In this document: one piece after another, positions 1 through 8,434 of the stretch | Numbering within the stretch: the stretch's first letter is position 1 | How the letters are laid out: every line of letters begins with the position of its first letter | NCBI GenBank assembly: GCA_002342365.1 | Contig: DDPV01000019.1 | Location: 1-64,000, forward strand | Origin: Burkholderiales bacterium UBA2459 | Lineage (GTDB): Bacteria; Pseudomonadota; Gammaproteobacteria; Burkholderiales; Burkholderiaceae_E | Direction: 5' to 3' | DNA: 64,000 nucleotides | Notes under the pieces: generated by a model | Seen by the model: only the letters and a program-made list of their open reading frames with translations | What the model was told of the DNA's origin: nothing | The model's database searches: none | Translations under genes and position numbers: made by a program

Positions 1-1
1 G

Positions 2-550
2 TCGACCATTTACAAAGCCGCGCTCTCGATTGCGGACATCGACCATGGCTACTACGCAGACCATGCGCTCACGCTTGCCAGGCACCCTAGTGAGACCGCC
101 GAGCGCATGATGATTCGCATCCTTGCTTATGCGATCAACGCCTTTGAAGTGCAGGCGCGATGCCAGGGTGATGGCCATATCGCCTTTGGCGCAGGACTGT
201 CTGACCCCGACGAAGCCGACCTTTGGATCAAGGATTTTCAAGGCAATGTGCGGCTGTGGATCGATGTGGGTCAACCTGAAGATAAGCCGATTGCCCGCGC
301 CTGTCAGCGCGCCGAGCTCGTACGTGTGTACTGCTTCAGCCAGGCCGCAGCCCTGTGGTTCAAGCGTATTGAAAGTAAGCTGAATCGATCAGCAAGGCTT
401 GAAGTGTTCCGCATTTCTGCAGAGGCAAGCGCGCAGTTAGCCGGTATGGCTGATCGCCAAATGCAGCTGCAAGCCACGATTCAGGATACGGTCATCAACC
501 TGAGCAATGCGTCCTCCAGCGTGCAGGCTAGCCTTGAGCGTTTGCGCTAA
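2..550 (+). CDS. yaeQ: YaeQ family protein, 5' end cut by window edge
   Basis: The frame is open from base 2 and reads STIYKAALSIADIDHGYY before the first ATG at 107. This matches the YaeQ N-terminus (family start is roughly MALKATIYKA), so only a few residues are missing and the ATG at 107 is internal. About 182 residues are visible, close to the usual length of about 180. Typical YaeQ segments are RHPSETAERMM, DLWIKDFQGNVRLWIDVGQP and MQLQATIQDTVINLS. The fold resembles a PD-(D/E)XK nuclease; the biochemical role is unsettled. The gene ends 59 bp before the next start on the same strand. Family identity is confident, function is not. Confidence 0.9.
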   Translation, partial: STIYKAALSIADIDHGYYADHALTLARHPSETAERMMIRILAYAINAFEVQARCQGDGHIAFGAGLSDPDEADLWIKDFQGNVRLWIDVGQPEDKPIARACQRAELVRVYCFSQAAALWFKRIESKLNRSARLEVFRISAEASAQLAGMADRQMQLQATIQDTVINLSNASSSVQASLERLR

Positions 551-609
551 ACCCAGCCAAAAATGCACCACGCGCTTTGAAAGCCTGGCCAAGCTCGTTG
601 TCAAACCCC

Positions 610-1437
610 ATGCGATTAGCCCTTGTCATCACCACCTATAACCGGCCTGACGCTTTGCGGGCGGTTCTTGACGCATATTGTTTACAGAGCGATCCGAATT
701 TTGAACTTATCGTGGCCGACGATGGTTCAACGCAGCCAACGCGTGATCTTGTTGAAGGCTATCGCACAGGCTTTCGTTATGGCTTTCAGCACGTCTGGCA
801 TGACGATCGGGGTTTTCGCGCAGCAGCGATTCGCAACCGTGCTTGCTTGGCGACCGAGGCTGACTACATCGTCTTTACGGACGGCGACTGTATTCCAGGT
901 CGAGACTTTATTGCAGCGCATAAGTCCCTGGCCGCTGCCGATCGCTTTGTCGCAGGCAACCGGATCTTGCTGAGCGAAAAATTCACACAACGCGTCTTGG
1001 CCGAGCCGATCCATCTTCAGTCCTGGTCGTGGCAAAGCTGGCTTTTAGCGCGCTGGCGTGGCGACATCAACCGGATGTTGCCCTTGATTCGCTTGAGTCG
1101 CGGCTCTGCCTGGCGAGACTTGCAACCGATGCGCTGGAAGGGTGTTAAAACCTGTAACCTTGCGCTGTGGCGCAAGGATTTACTCGCGGTCAATGGCTTT
1201 GAGGAATCCTACGAAGGCTGGGGCCTGGAAGACACCGATCTGGTCATCCGCCTTTTGCGTAACGGCCAAAAACATCGCAGCGGGCGCTTTCTCACAAGCC
1301 TATTTCATTTGTGGCACCCGGAAAACGACCGAAGCAGGCTCAAGCAGAATCAAATGCTGTTGGATCAACTCCTTAAAGCCACGAGCACCCGCGCACAACG
1401 CGGCCTTGAGCAATCTGCTGTGAGCGCCTCGTCATAA
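610..1437 (+). CDS. Family 2 glycosyltransferase with galactosyltransferase-type C-terminus
   Basis: Predicted cytoplasmic, nucleotide-sugar-dependent GT-A glycosyltransferase of 275 aa. The N-terminal domain starts with LALVITTYNRPDALR, followed by VADDGS (residues 36-40) and a metal-binding DGD at 91-93 in FTDGDCIPG. The C-terminal part has GWGLEDTD (203-210), typical of the Glyco_transf_7C galactosyltransferase-like extension. The frame extends to a TTG at 577, but the ATG at 610 begins right at the conserved first strand, so I prefer it; neither has a clear ribosome-binding site. The stop lies 6 bp before queA. A role in lipopolysaccharide or capsule sugar transfer is plausible but inferred; the acceptor is unknown. 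Confidence 0.82.
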   Translation: MRLALVITTYNRPDALRAVLDAYCLQSDPNFELIVADDGSTQPTRDLVEGYRTGFRYGFQHVWHDDRGFRAAAIRNRACLATEADYIVFTDGDCIPGRDFIAAHKSLAAADRFVAGNRILLSEKFTQRVLAEPIHLQSWSWQSWLLARWRGDINRMLPLIRLSRGSAWRDLQPMRWKGVKTCNLALWRKDLLAVNGFEESYEGWGLEDTDLVIRLLRNGQKHRSGRFLTSLFHLWHPENDRSRLKQNQMLLDQLLKATSTRAQRGLEQSAVSASS

Positions 1438-1443
1438 GGAGCG

Positions 1444-2601
1444 ATGCCGCCAGCCATGCAAAGCCTTTCTGATTACGATTATGTCCTTCCTGGGTCACTG
1501 ATTGCTCAGGCGCCTGCAGCGAAGCGAAGCGATTCGCGCTTATTGGTCTTTGACAGGCAGCGCACCCTGCATGATCAGTTGTTTCATCAACTGCCGCAGT
1601 GGCTTTGTCCTGGCGACCTGCTTGTGATCAATGACAGCAGCGTGCTCAAGGCAAGACTGCGCGCCCGCAAGCCAAGCGGCGCTGCTGTTGAAGTGTTGAT
1701 CGAGCGGGTGATCGGCCCGCGCCAAGCGCTTGCCCTGCTTGGCAGTAACAAAAAGCTCAAAGTCGATCAACGCTTGGAGATTCTGAATGCTTCAGTGATT
1801 CACGATGATTCAGCGACTCACCCTGCTTCAGCGATTGACCATGGTCCAGAGACTCTCCATGCTTCGCGCGATAGGGTTTGCGATGCGGTCATCATCGAGC
1901 GCAGGGATATGCTTTTTGTAATCGAATTTGAAGCGGATCCCTACTGGCTGATGCAAACACAAGGCAGCCTGCCGCTGCCGCCTTATATTGGCGGCGTGAA
2001 CGGCAGACAAGACGAGCAACGCTATCAAACTGTCTACGGATCCAAGCCCGGTTCCATCGCTGCGCCCACAGCCGGACTTCATTTTGATGACGCCCTTCTT
2101 GCACACTTACAGCAGCAAGACCTTGCGCTTGCAAGACTGACCTTGCACGTCGGGCTGGGGACCTTTTTGCCAGTGCGGGAAAACCAGATCGACAAGCACC
2201 GGATGCACGCAGAGCTTTTCGAGCTTAGCGAGACCTGTGCCGAAGCCATTACACAAACGAGGCAGCGGGGCGGTCGGGTGATTGCCGTGGGCACCACATC
2301 GCTAAGGACGCTCGAGAGCTGCGCCGATCCGCAACGCGCAGGGCATGTGATCGCCCAGCGCGGCGAAACCAGCTTGTTCATTCGACCCGGTTATAGGTTT
2401 CAGATCTGCGATGGCTTGATCACGAATTTTCATTTGCCCCAGTCAACACTCTTGATGCTTGTGAGCGCCTTTGTCGGTTTTGAGTCGGTAAAGCAGATCT
2501 ACGCGCATGCGATTGCCAAGCAGTATCGTTTTTTCAGTTATGGTGATGCTTGCCTTTTTTTCAGAACGGTCACCAAGGCCCAAGGTCCACAGCATGCTTG
2601 A
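1444..2601 (+). CDS. queA: S-adenosylmethionine:tRNA ribosyltransferase-isomerase QueA
   Basis: Transfers and isomerises the ribosyl part of SAM onto preQ1 at tRNA position 34, giving epoxyqueuosine. Length is 385 aa against about 350 usually. Family blocks visible are LPLPPYIGG, APTAGLHF, TLHVGLGTF, VGTTSLRTLES, ITNFHLPQSTLLMLVSAF and RFFSYGDA. An AAGGAG lies directly upstream of the ATG at 1444; an in-frame ATG at 1456 is an alternative. The extra length includes a low-complexity insertion at about residues 116-140, encoded by four tandem 18-bp units (listed separately), in a surface region that is variable in the family. The 3' end overlaps tgt by 8 bp, so the two queuosine genes are probably coupled. 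Confidence 0.96.
   Translation: MPPAMQSLSDYDYVLPGSLIAQAPAAKRSDSRLLVFDRQRTLHDQLFHQLPQWLCPGDLLVINDSSVLKARLRARKPSGAAVEVLIERVIGPRQALALLGSNKKLKVDQRLEILNASVIHDDSATHPASAIDHGPETLHASRDRVCDAVIIERRDMLFVIEFEADPYWLMQTQGSLPLPPYIGGVNGRQDEQRYQTVYGSKPGSIAAPTAGLHFDDALLAHLQQQDLALARLTLHVGLGTFLPVRENQIDKHRMHAELFELSETCAEAITQTRQRGGRVIAVGTTSLRTLESCADPQRAGHVIAQRGETSLFIRPGYRFQICDGLITNFHLPQSTLLMLVSAFVGFESVKQIYAHAIAKQYRFFSYGDACLFFRTVTKAQGPQHA
1789..1860 (+). repeat. Tandem repeat, 4 x 18 bp, inside queA
   Basis: Four adjacent 18-bp units begin at 1789, 1807, 1825 and 1843. Units 1 and 3 are GCTTCAGTGATTCACGAT and GCTTCAGCGATTGACCAT; units 2 and 4 are more diverged but keep the TTCAGCGA/CCAGAGA core and the trailing CAC/CAT. 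Each unit encodes six residues, so the frame is kept. The segment reads ASVIHD-DSATHP-ASAIDH-GPETLH and corresponds to an insertion relative to ordinary QueA. Confidence 0.8.
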
Positions 2602-3721
2602 CTTCACAGTAAGCCATCGCGATGGTGAGGCGCGACGGGGACTTTTGCGCTTGCGGCACGGTGAGGTGCACACACCCATCTTCATGCCAGTGGGTACCTA
2701 TGGAGCCGTCAAAGGGATGTCGCCTTCAGCGCTTGAGGAGGTCGGCGCACAGATCATTCTTGGCAATACCTTTCATCTTTGGCTGCGGCCTGGTACCGAG
2801 GTGATTGAAAAGTTTGGCGGCCTGCATGGATTTAATGGTTGGAACGGTCCAATCCTCACCGATTCAGGCGGTTTTCAGGTTTGGAGTCTTGCCGCGCTTC
2901 GCAACATCAGTGAAGAAGGTGTTCGTTTTGCCTCACCGATCAACGGCGATCGGCTCTTTCTTACCCCTGAAACATCGATGCAGATTCAGACCGCTCTCAA
3001 CGCTGATGTCGTGATGATTTTTGATGAATGCACGCCCTACGAGATCAAGGGACGAATCATTGAAAAGGACGAGGCTGCAGCGTCGATGCAGCGCTCGCTG
3101 CGCTGGGCAAGGCGCTCGAAATCTGCCTTTGAAGCGCTCAACAACAACAATGCCCTCTTCGGTATTGTGCAAGGCGGTATGCACGAAGACTTACGGCTCG
3201 AAAGCGCCCAGGCGCTCGATGACATCGGCTTTCACGGTTATGCGATTGGCGGGCTCTCGGTCGGTGAACCCAAAGCCGATATGCAACGGGTGCTTGCCTT
3301 CACCGCACCCCGACTGGCTCCGCACAAGCCGCGCTACTTGATGGGTGTTGGCACCCCGGAGGATGTGGTTGAAGGCGTGCACCAGGGCGTGGACATGTTT
3401 GACTGTGTGATGCCCACCCGCAATGCGCGCAACGGAAGCCTTTTCACCGGCCGGGGCGATTTGCGATTGCGTAATGCGCGCTACCGCGATGACAGCAGCG
3501 CAATCGATCCGGAATGCAGATGCTATTGCTGCAGGAATTTTTCACGTGCCTATGTTCATCATTTGCAGCGGGTCGATGAAATGCTGGGCGCGCAACTGGC
3601 AACGATTCATAACCTGCATTTTTATCTCGACATCATGCGCCAAATGCGTGAAGCCATCGAGGCAGGTTGCTTTCAGCGCTGGCGTGAGGACTTTCTCAAA
3701 AAACGCGCTGAAGGTGTTTAG
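2594..3721 (+). CDS. tgt: tRNA-guanine transglycosylase
   Basis: Exchanges guanine 34 for preQ1 in GUN-anticodon tRNAs, the step before QueA. From the ATG at 2594 the protein is 375 aa, the normal bacterial length and with the expected MLDFTVSHRDGEARRG start; a longer in-frame ATG at 2507 lies deep inside queA and is rejected. The catalytic segment TDSGGFQVWSL (D90) and the nucleophile segment FDCVMPTRNARNG are present. Zinc ligands are seen in CRCYCCRNFSRAYVHH near residues 303-318, plus a histidine in IHNLHFY. It overlaps queA by 8 bp, consistent with one transcript. Confidence 0.97.
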   Translation: MLDFTVSHRDGEARRGLLRLRHGEVHTPIFMPVGTYGAVKGMSPSALEEVGAQIILGNTFHLWLRPGTEVIEKFGGLHGFNGWNGPILTDSGGFQVWSLAALRNISEEGVRFASPINGDRLFLTPETSMQIQTALNADVVMIFDECTPYEIKGRIIEKDEAAASMQRSLRWARRSKSAFEALNNNNALFGIVQGGMHEDLRLESAQALDDIGFHGYAIGGLSVGEPKADMQRVLAFTAPRLAPHKPRYLMGVGTPEDVVEGVHQGVDMFDCVMPTRNARNGSLFTGRGDLRLRNARYRDDSSAIDPECRCYCCRNFSRAYVHHLQRVDEMLGAQLATIHNLHFYLDIMRQMREAIEAGCFQRWREDFLKKRAEGV

Positions 3722-3817
3722 ACCGATGAAATCGGGCCGCAGCTATACTTGAGAGCTTTGACCTGGGCAGGCCTGTGAATGCGGCAGCCCGACGCTGACC
3801 ATCGACGGAGTTCAAAC

Positions 3818-4156
3818 ATGTGGATTTCAAACGCCTACGCGCAGGCCGCACCAGCTGCCAGTTTCGAGCAGCAGCTGATGGGTTTTCTGCCCATCATTTT
3901 GATGTTTGTGGTGCTTTACTTTTTGATGATCCGCCCGCAAATGAAACGCAATAAAGAGCATCGCACCATGATCGAAGCGCTGAAAAAAGGCGACGAAGTC
4001 ATCACCGCCGGCGGCCTGGTCGCCAAGGTGACCAAAGTTGGCGATGCATACGTCAGCATTGAAGTCGCAAGACATGGCGAGCAAAGCGTTGAAATGCATG
4101 TACAAAAGCAAGCGGTCACTGCCTTGCTTCCGGTCGGGACCATTAAATCGATTTAA
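3818..4156 (+). CDS. yajC: Preprotein translocase accessory subunit YajC
   Basis: Small inner-membrane partner of SecDF at the SecYEG translocon. It has 112 aa with one strong membrane segment (LMGFLPIILMFVVLYFLMI, about residues 21-39), then the cytoplasmic RPQMKRNKEHRTMIEALKKGDEVITAGG typical of the family. A GGAG seven bases before the ATG at 3818 decides the start over an upstream in-frame ATG at 3779. The order tgt-yajC-secD-secF is widespread in proteobacteria. Confidence 0.96.
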   Translation: MWISNAYAQAAPAASFEQQLMGFLPIILMFVVLYFLMIRPQMKRNKEHRTMIEALKKGDEVITAGGLVAKVTKVGDAYVSIEVARHGEQSVEMHVQKQAVTALLPVGTIKSI

Positions 4157-4210
4157 GGCCGCGCCGCCTTGTGACCCAAAAGCTCATGCCATGACGAAGA
4201 AGCTCGCCCC

Positions 4211-6046
4211 ATGAATCGTTACCCGATCTGGAAGTATGTGCTCATGGCTTTGGCCTTCACGCTGGGCTTGCTCTACACCTTGCCCAATTTTTTTGGCGAA
4301 GCCCCGGCCGTTCAGGTGTCACCGGGTAAAGCAACCGTGAAATTCGGCAGCGATATGCCCGAGCGCATTCGCCAAGCCCTGAGTCAGGCCGGGGTTCAGG
4401 AGCGCGGCATGTTTGTTGAAAACCATTCGATCCGGGTGAGGCTTGCTGACACCGATCAGCAACTCAAAGCCAAAGATGCCCTGCAACGCAGCCTGAATCC
4501 GGACGCTGCCGACCCGGGCTATGTGGTTGCCTTGAATTTGCTCTCGGCCTCGCCGCGATGGCTCAGCCAGTTGCGCGCGCTGCCGATGTATTTGGGTCTT
4601 GATTTGCGGGGCGGTGTGCATTTTCTGTTACAAGTCGATTTAAAGCAGGCGGCCATCAAGCGCTATGACGCGATGGCAGGCGATGCGCGAAGTCTGCTGC
4701 GCGACAAGGCTATACGTCATGCCGGCATCAGCCGCGAAGGCGAAACGATTCGGGTCAATTTTCGTGACGCTGAAACCCGCATCAAATCCCTGACGGTGTT
4801 ACGCGAGAGCCTGACCGATGTGGACTGGACTGAAAGCGGCGAAGGCGATGCGCTTGCACTCAGCGGCAAGCTCAAACCCGAGGCAGAAAAGCGCGCGATG
4901 GAAAACGCGCTCAAGCAAAACATCATCACCCTCAATAACCGCATCAACGAATTGGGTGTTGCCGAACCGATCATCGCGCAACAAGGCTCCGAAAGGGTGG
5001 TGGTGCAACTGCCTGGGGTTCAGGATACTGCAAAGGCCAAAGATATCTTGGGTCGAACCGCAACGCTTGAAATCCGTATGGTTTGCGATGCACCGGAGGA
5101 AATCTCTGCGATCAGCGCTGGCACCGTACCCTTTGGATGCGAACGCTATCTTGAGCGGGGCAGCGCCCCGGTTTCGGTCCGCAAGCAAGTGATACTGACG
5201 GGCGATAACCTCACCGACGCGCAGGCCGGTTTTGATTCAAACAGTCAGGAGCCTGCGGTGCATTTGAGCCTTGATGCCAAGGGAGCGCGTATTTTCCGCG
5301 ACATCACGCGCGAGAACGTGGGCAGACGCATGGCCATTTTGCTGGTCGAGAAGGGCAAGGGCGAGGTGGTGACCGCACCGGTGATTCGCAGTGAAATCGG
5401 CGGCGGACGGGTACAAATTTCAGGACGAATGACCACGGAAGAAGCAAATGATGTCGCACTCCTCTTGCGCGCTGGCTCGCTTGCAGCACCCATGGAAATC
5501 ATCGAAGAGCGCACCATTGGACCTTCTCTGGGCGCTGAAAACATCAGCAAGGGATTTCACTCAACGATCTGGGGCTTTGTCGCAGTGACCGCCTTCATGG
5601 CGCTTTACTACATGCTCTTTGGCGTGATTTCATCGCTGGCGCTCGCCACCAACCTGCTCTTGTTGATCGCTGTTTTATCCTTGCTGCAGGCCACCCTCAC
5701 CCTGCCGGGTATTGCAGCGATTGCGCTCACACTCGGCATGGCGATCGACGCAAACGTGCTGATCAACGAACGCATCCGCGAGGAATTGCGCAACGGCGCT
5801 TCACCCCAAGCCGCAATCAGCGCTGGCTACGACCGGGCCTGGGACACCATCCTCGACTCAAACATCACAACCTTGATTGCGGGTATTGCATTGCTGGTCT
5901 TTGGTTCGGGTCCGGTGCGCGGATTTGCGGTGGTGCATTGTCTGGGCATCCTCACCTCGATGTTTTCGGCTGTGTTTTTCTCGCGCGGCCTGGTTGCAGC
6001 CTGGTACGGCTCAAGGCGAAAGCTCGCCAAACTTTCCATCGGCTAA
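4211..6046 (+). CDS. secD: Protein translocase subunit SecD
   Basis: Proton-driven secretion motor subunit of the RND superfamily that pulls preproteins through SecYEG on the periplasmic side. Its 611 aa match the E. coli size (615). The N-terminal membrane helix starts NRYPIWKYVLMALAF, followed by the large periplasmic domain with LDLRGGVHFLLQV and the P1 domain, and five C-terminal helices with TLGMAIDANVLINERIREEL and the SGPVRGFAV motif. The ATG at 4211 has no strong ribosome-binding site but matches the family start. secF follows after 17 bp. Confidence 0.97.
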   Translation: MNRYPIWKYVLMALAFTLGLLYTLPNFFGEAPAVQVSPGKATVKFGSDMPERIRQALSQAGVQERGMFVENHSIRVRLADTDQQLKAKDALQRSLNPDAADPGYVVALNLLSASPRWLSQLRALPMYLGLDLRGGVHFLLQVDLKQAAIKRYDAMAGDARSLLRDKAIRHAGISREGETIRVNFRDAETRIKSLTVLRESLTDVDWTESGEGDALALSGKLKPEAEKRAMENALKQNIITLNNRINELGVAEPIIAQQGSERVVVQLPGVQDTAKAKDILGRTATLEIRMVCDAPEEISAISAGTVPFGCERYLERGSAPVSVRKQVILTGDNLTDAQAGFDSNSQEPAVHLSLDAKGARIFRDITRENVGRRMAILLVEKGKGEVVTAPVIRSEIGGGRVQISGRMTTEEANDVALLLRAGSLAAPMEIIEERTIGPSLGAENISKGFHSTIWGFVAVTAFMALYYMLFGVISSLALATNLLLLIAVLSLLQATLTLPGIAAIALTLGMAIDANVLINERIREELRNGASPQAAISAGYDRAWDTILDSNITTLIAGIALLVFGSGPVRGFAVVHCLGILTSMFSAVFFSRGLVAAWYGSRRKLAKLSIG

Positions 6047-6063
6047 AGCCCAAAGAGAACGAT

Positions 6064-6999
6064 ATGGAATTTTTCCGAATCAAGCGCGATATTCCCTTCA
6101 TGCGCCACGCCTTGATTTTTAATTTGATTTCCTTTGCCAGCTTTGCGCTTGCGGTGTTTTTTCTGGCGACCCGCGGGCTTCATTTGTCGATCGAATTCAC
6201 AGGTGGCACGGTGATCGAAGTCAGTCATCCTCAGGCGCCCGATCTGGAAAAAATCCGCGAGGCAGTGGGCAAGCTTGGCTATGCAGAGACCCAGGTACAA
6301 AACTTTGGTTCCTCGCGCGATATTCTGATCCGCCTTCCTCTGGCCAAGGGCGAAAGCGCTGCGCAGCAAAGCGATAAGGCCTTGGCCGCGGTGCGAAGCG
6401 TCGACTCATTGGCCGAGTTGCGGCGCGTCGAATTCGTGGGGCCCCAGGTGGGTAGCGAGTTGGCTGCCGACGGCGCGATGGCTTTGCTATTTGTGGTGAT
6501 CGGCATCATGCTCTATCTGGCGATCCGCTTTGAATGGAAGTTTGCGATTGCGGCCATCGTGGCCAACTTGCATGATGTGGTGATTATTCTTGGCTTTTTT
6601 GCCGCCTTTCAATGGGAATTCAGCCTGGCGGTACTTGCAGCCATCCTTGCGGTGCTTGGCTACTCGGTCAACGAGTCGGTGGTGATTTTCGATCGGATTC
6701 GTGAAAACTTTCGGAAAATGCGCAAGGCATCGCCGCGCGAAGTCATCGACAATGCGATCACCTCAACCGCGTCGCGCACCATCATTACCCACCTGAGCAC
6801 CGAAATGATGGTGATCTCGATGCTGATCTTCGGGGGGCCTGCGCTCTTTTATTTTGCGCTCGCACTGACCATCGGGATTGTTTTTGGCATTTATTCGTCG
6901 GTCTTCGTCGCAGCCGCGATGGCGATGTGGCTTGGTATCAAGCGCGAAGACCTCGTCAAGCCAATCAAAAAGAAAGACGACTTCGAACCGGTACCCTAA
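6064..6999 (+). CDS. secF: Protein translocase subunit SecF
   Basis: Partner of SecD in the SecDF complex, 311 aa with six predicted membrane segments. The first periplasmic loop contains LSIEFTGGTVIEV, and the C-terminal half has EFVGPQVGSELAADGAMAL, ANLHDVVIILGFFA and GYSVNESVVIFDRIREN, all diagnostic. The ATG at 6064 follows AAAGAGAACGAT and gives the family N-terminus MEFFRIKRDIPFM; the frame is open upstream inside secD but those ATGs are rejected. The gene is convergent with purB, 22 bp away. Confidence 0.97.
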   Translation: MEFFRIKRDIPFMRHALIFNLISFASFALAVFFLATRGLHLSIEFTGGTVIEVSHPQAPDLEKIREAVGKLGYAETQVQNFGSSRDILIRLPLAKGESAAQQSDKALAAVRSVDSLAELRRVEFVGPQVGSELAADGAMALLFVVIGIMLYLAIRFEWKFAIAAIVANLHDVVIILGFFAAFQWEFSLAVLAAILAVLGYSVNESVVIFDRIRENFRKMRKASPREVIDNAITSTASRTIITHLSTEMMVISMLIFGGPALFYFALALTIGIVFGIYSSVFVAAAMAMWLGIKREDLVKPIKKKDDFEPVP

Positions 7000-7021
7000 G
7001 AGGTGTTCGTTTGGGCTCGCG

Positions 7022-8434
7022 TCAGGAACGCTGATGGCCTGACCCGATGCGTCGGGCAAGCTGCTCGGCCATGCCGGTGTAGCGCGAGGGGCTCAGCGCC
7101 AGCAGGCGCGCTTTCTCGGACTCCGGGATCGACAGACCGACGATAAACTGCCTTAAATCCTCAGCACTCAGCCGCTTGCCACGGCTGAGTGCCTTTAATT
7201 GCTCATAGGCCTGATCCACACCCCAGCGTCGCATCACAGTTTGAATCGGCTCGGCCAGAACCTCCCAATTGGCTGCCAGATCCTGCTCAAGCCTTTCGCG
7301 ATCAACCTCGAGTTTTTCCAGTCCCCGCAAACAACTATCCCAGGCAAGCAGGCTGTAGCCCAGGGCAACACCCAAGTTCCTGAGCACCGTCGAATCGGTC
7401 AGATCGCGCTGCCAGCGAGATTGCGGCAACTTATCCGAGAGGTGACGCAACAAGGCGTTGGCAACCCCGAGGTTGCCTTCCGAGTTTTCAAAATCGATCG
7501 GATTCACCTTATGGGGCATGGTCGATGAGCCCACCTCACCGGGCTTGCTGCGCTGACGAAAGTAACCCAGTGAAACATAACCCCAGAGGTCGCGATCCAG
7601 ATCGATCAGAATCGCGTTGATGCGCGCCAACGCATCGAAATACGCTGCCATCCAGTCATGCGGCTCAATCTGAATGCTGTGCGTGTTTTGTTCAAGCCCA
7701 AAACCGTCAAGCACCCATTTCGCAAGCGCCTCCCAGTCCACATCCGGATAAGCGGCCAAATGCGCATTGAAGTTGCCGACTGCGCCATTCATTTTGGCAA
7801 GCGGCTTCACCTCCTGCCACTGTGCTTTGGCTCGGCGCAAACGCTCATGAACATTGGCGATTTCCTTGCCCAGCGTGGTTGGCGTTGCCGCTTGTCCATG
7901 CGTTCGCGAAAGCATCGGGATCGCGGCATAAGCTTGCGCCATCGCCCGCAGCTGACCGATCAACGCTTCCAGTTTTTCAAGCATCAGCCCATCGCGTGCC
8001 GCAAGCAGCATCAAGGCCTGCGCGGTGTTGTTGATGTCTTCGCTGGTGCAGGCAAAGTGAATGAACTCAAGCGACTGGGCAAGTCGCGGGTGACTGTCGT
8101 GCAGGCTGAGCACGGACTCCTTGAGAAAGTACTCGACCGCCTTGACATCATGGTTGGTGTCTGCCTCAATCGCCTTGATGCGGTGCGCTTGCTCGATGCC
8201 AAAGTGCTCGGCGATCGCATCCAATGCTTCGAGATCGTCGCGCTCAAAGCAAGGCAGTTGCGGAAGCTTGAAGTGACTCAAGGCCTTCAGCCAGGCAATT
8301 TCAACCCGCACCCGGTGGGCCATAAAACCCGCTTCAGAAAAAATCGCTGCAAGATCGGCAAGTCGCGTGGCGTAGCGTCCATCAAGCGGTGATAAAGCCT
8401 TGAGCCGAAAGGCTTGATCCGGGGTCGGATGCAT
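7022..8434 (-). CDS. purB: Adenylosuccinate lyase PurB
   Basis: Releases fumarate from SAICAR and from adenylosuccinate in purine synthesis. It is 470 aa, of the proteobacterial PurB type, with TNHDVKAVEYFLK, HFACTSEDINN, LSRTHGQAATPTTLGKEI and the superfamily signature GEVGSSTMPHKVNPIDFEN. I place the start at the ATG at 8434, which overlaps the stop of the upstream gene by one base (TGATG) and gives the normal N-terminus before LSPLDGRYA; the longer frame to 8485 would run into the upstream gene. This suggests coupling to the glutamate-synthase-like gene. Confidence 0.97.
   Translation of the reverse strand: MHPTPDQAFRLKALSPLDGRYATRLADLAAIFSEAGFMAHRVRVEIAWLKALSHFKLPQLPCFERDDLEALDAIAEHFGIEQAHRIKAIEADTNHDVKAVEYFLKESVLSLHDSHPRLAQSLEFIHFACTSEDINNTAQALMLLAARDGLMLEKLEALIGQLRAMAQAYAAIPMLSRTHGQAATPTTLGKEIANVHERLRRAKAQWQEVKPLAKMNGAVGNFNAHLAAYPDVDWEALAKWVLDGFGLEQNTHSIQIEPHDWMAAYFDALARINAILIDLDRDLWGYVSLGYFRQRSKPGEVGSSTMPHKVNPIDFENSEGNLGVANALLRHLSDKLPQSRWQRDLTDSTVLRNLGVALGYSLLAWDSCLRGLEKLEVDRERLEQDLAANWEVLAEPIQTVMRRWGVDQAYEQLKALSRGKRLSAEDLRQFIVGLSIPESEKARLLALSPSRYTGMAEQLARRIGSGHQRS

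Noticed and set aside
3723..3735. CCGAT-gaa-ATCGG hairpin after tgt as a terminator
   Set aside because: Only five pairs, no T-run, and the queA-tgt-yajC order suggests at least partial read-through.
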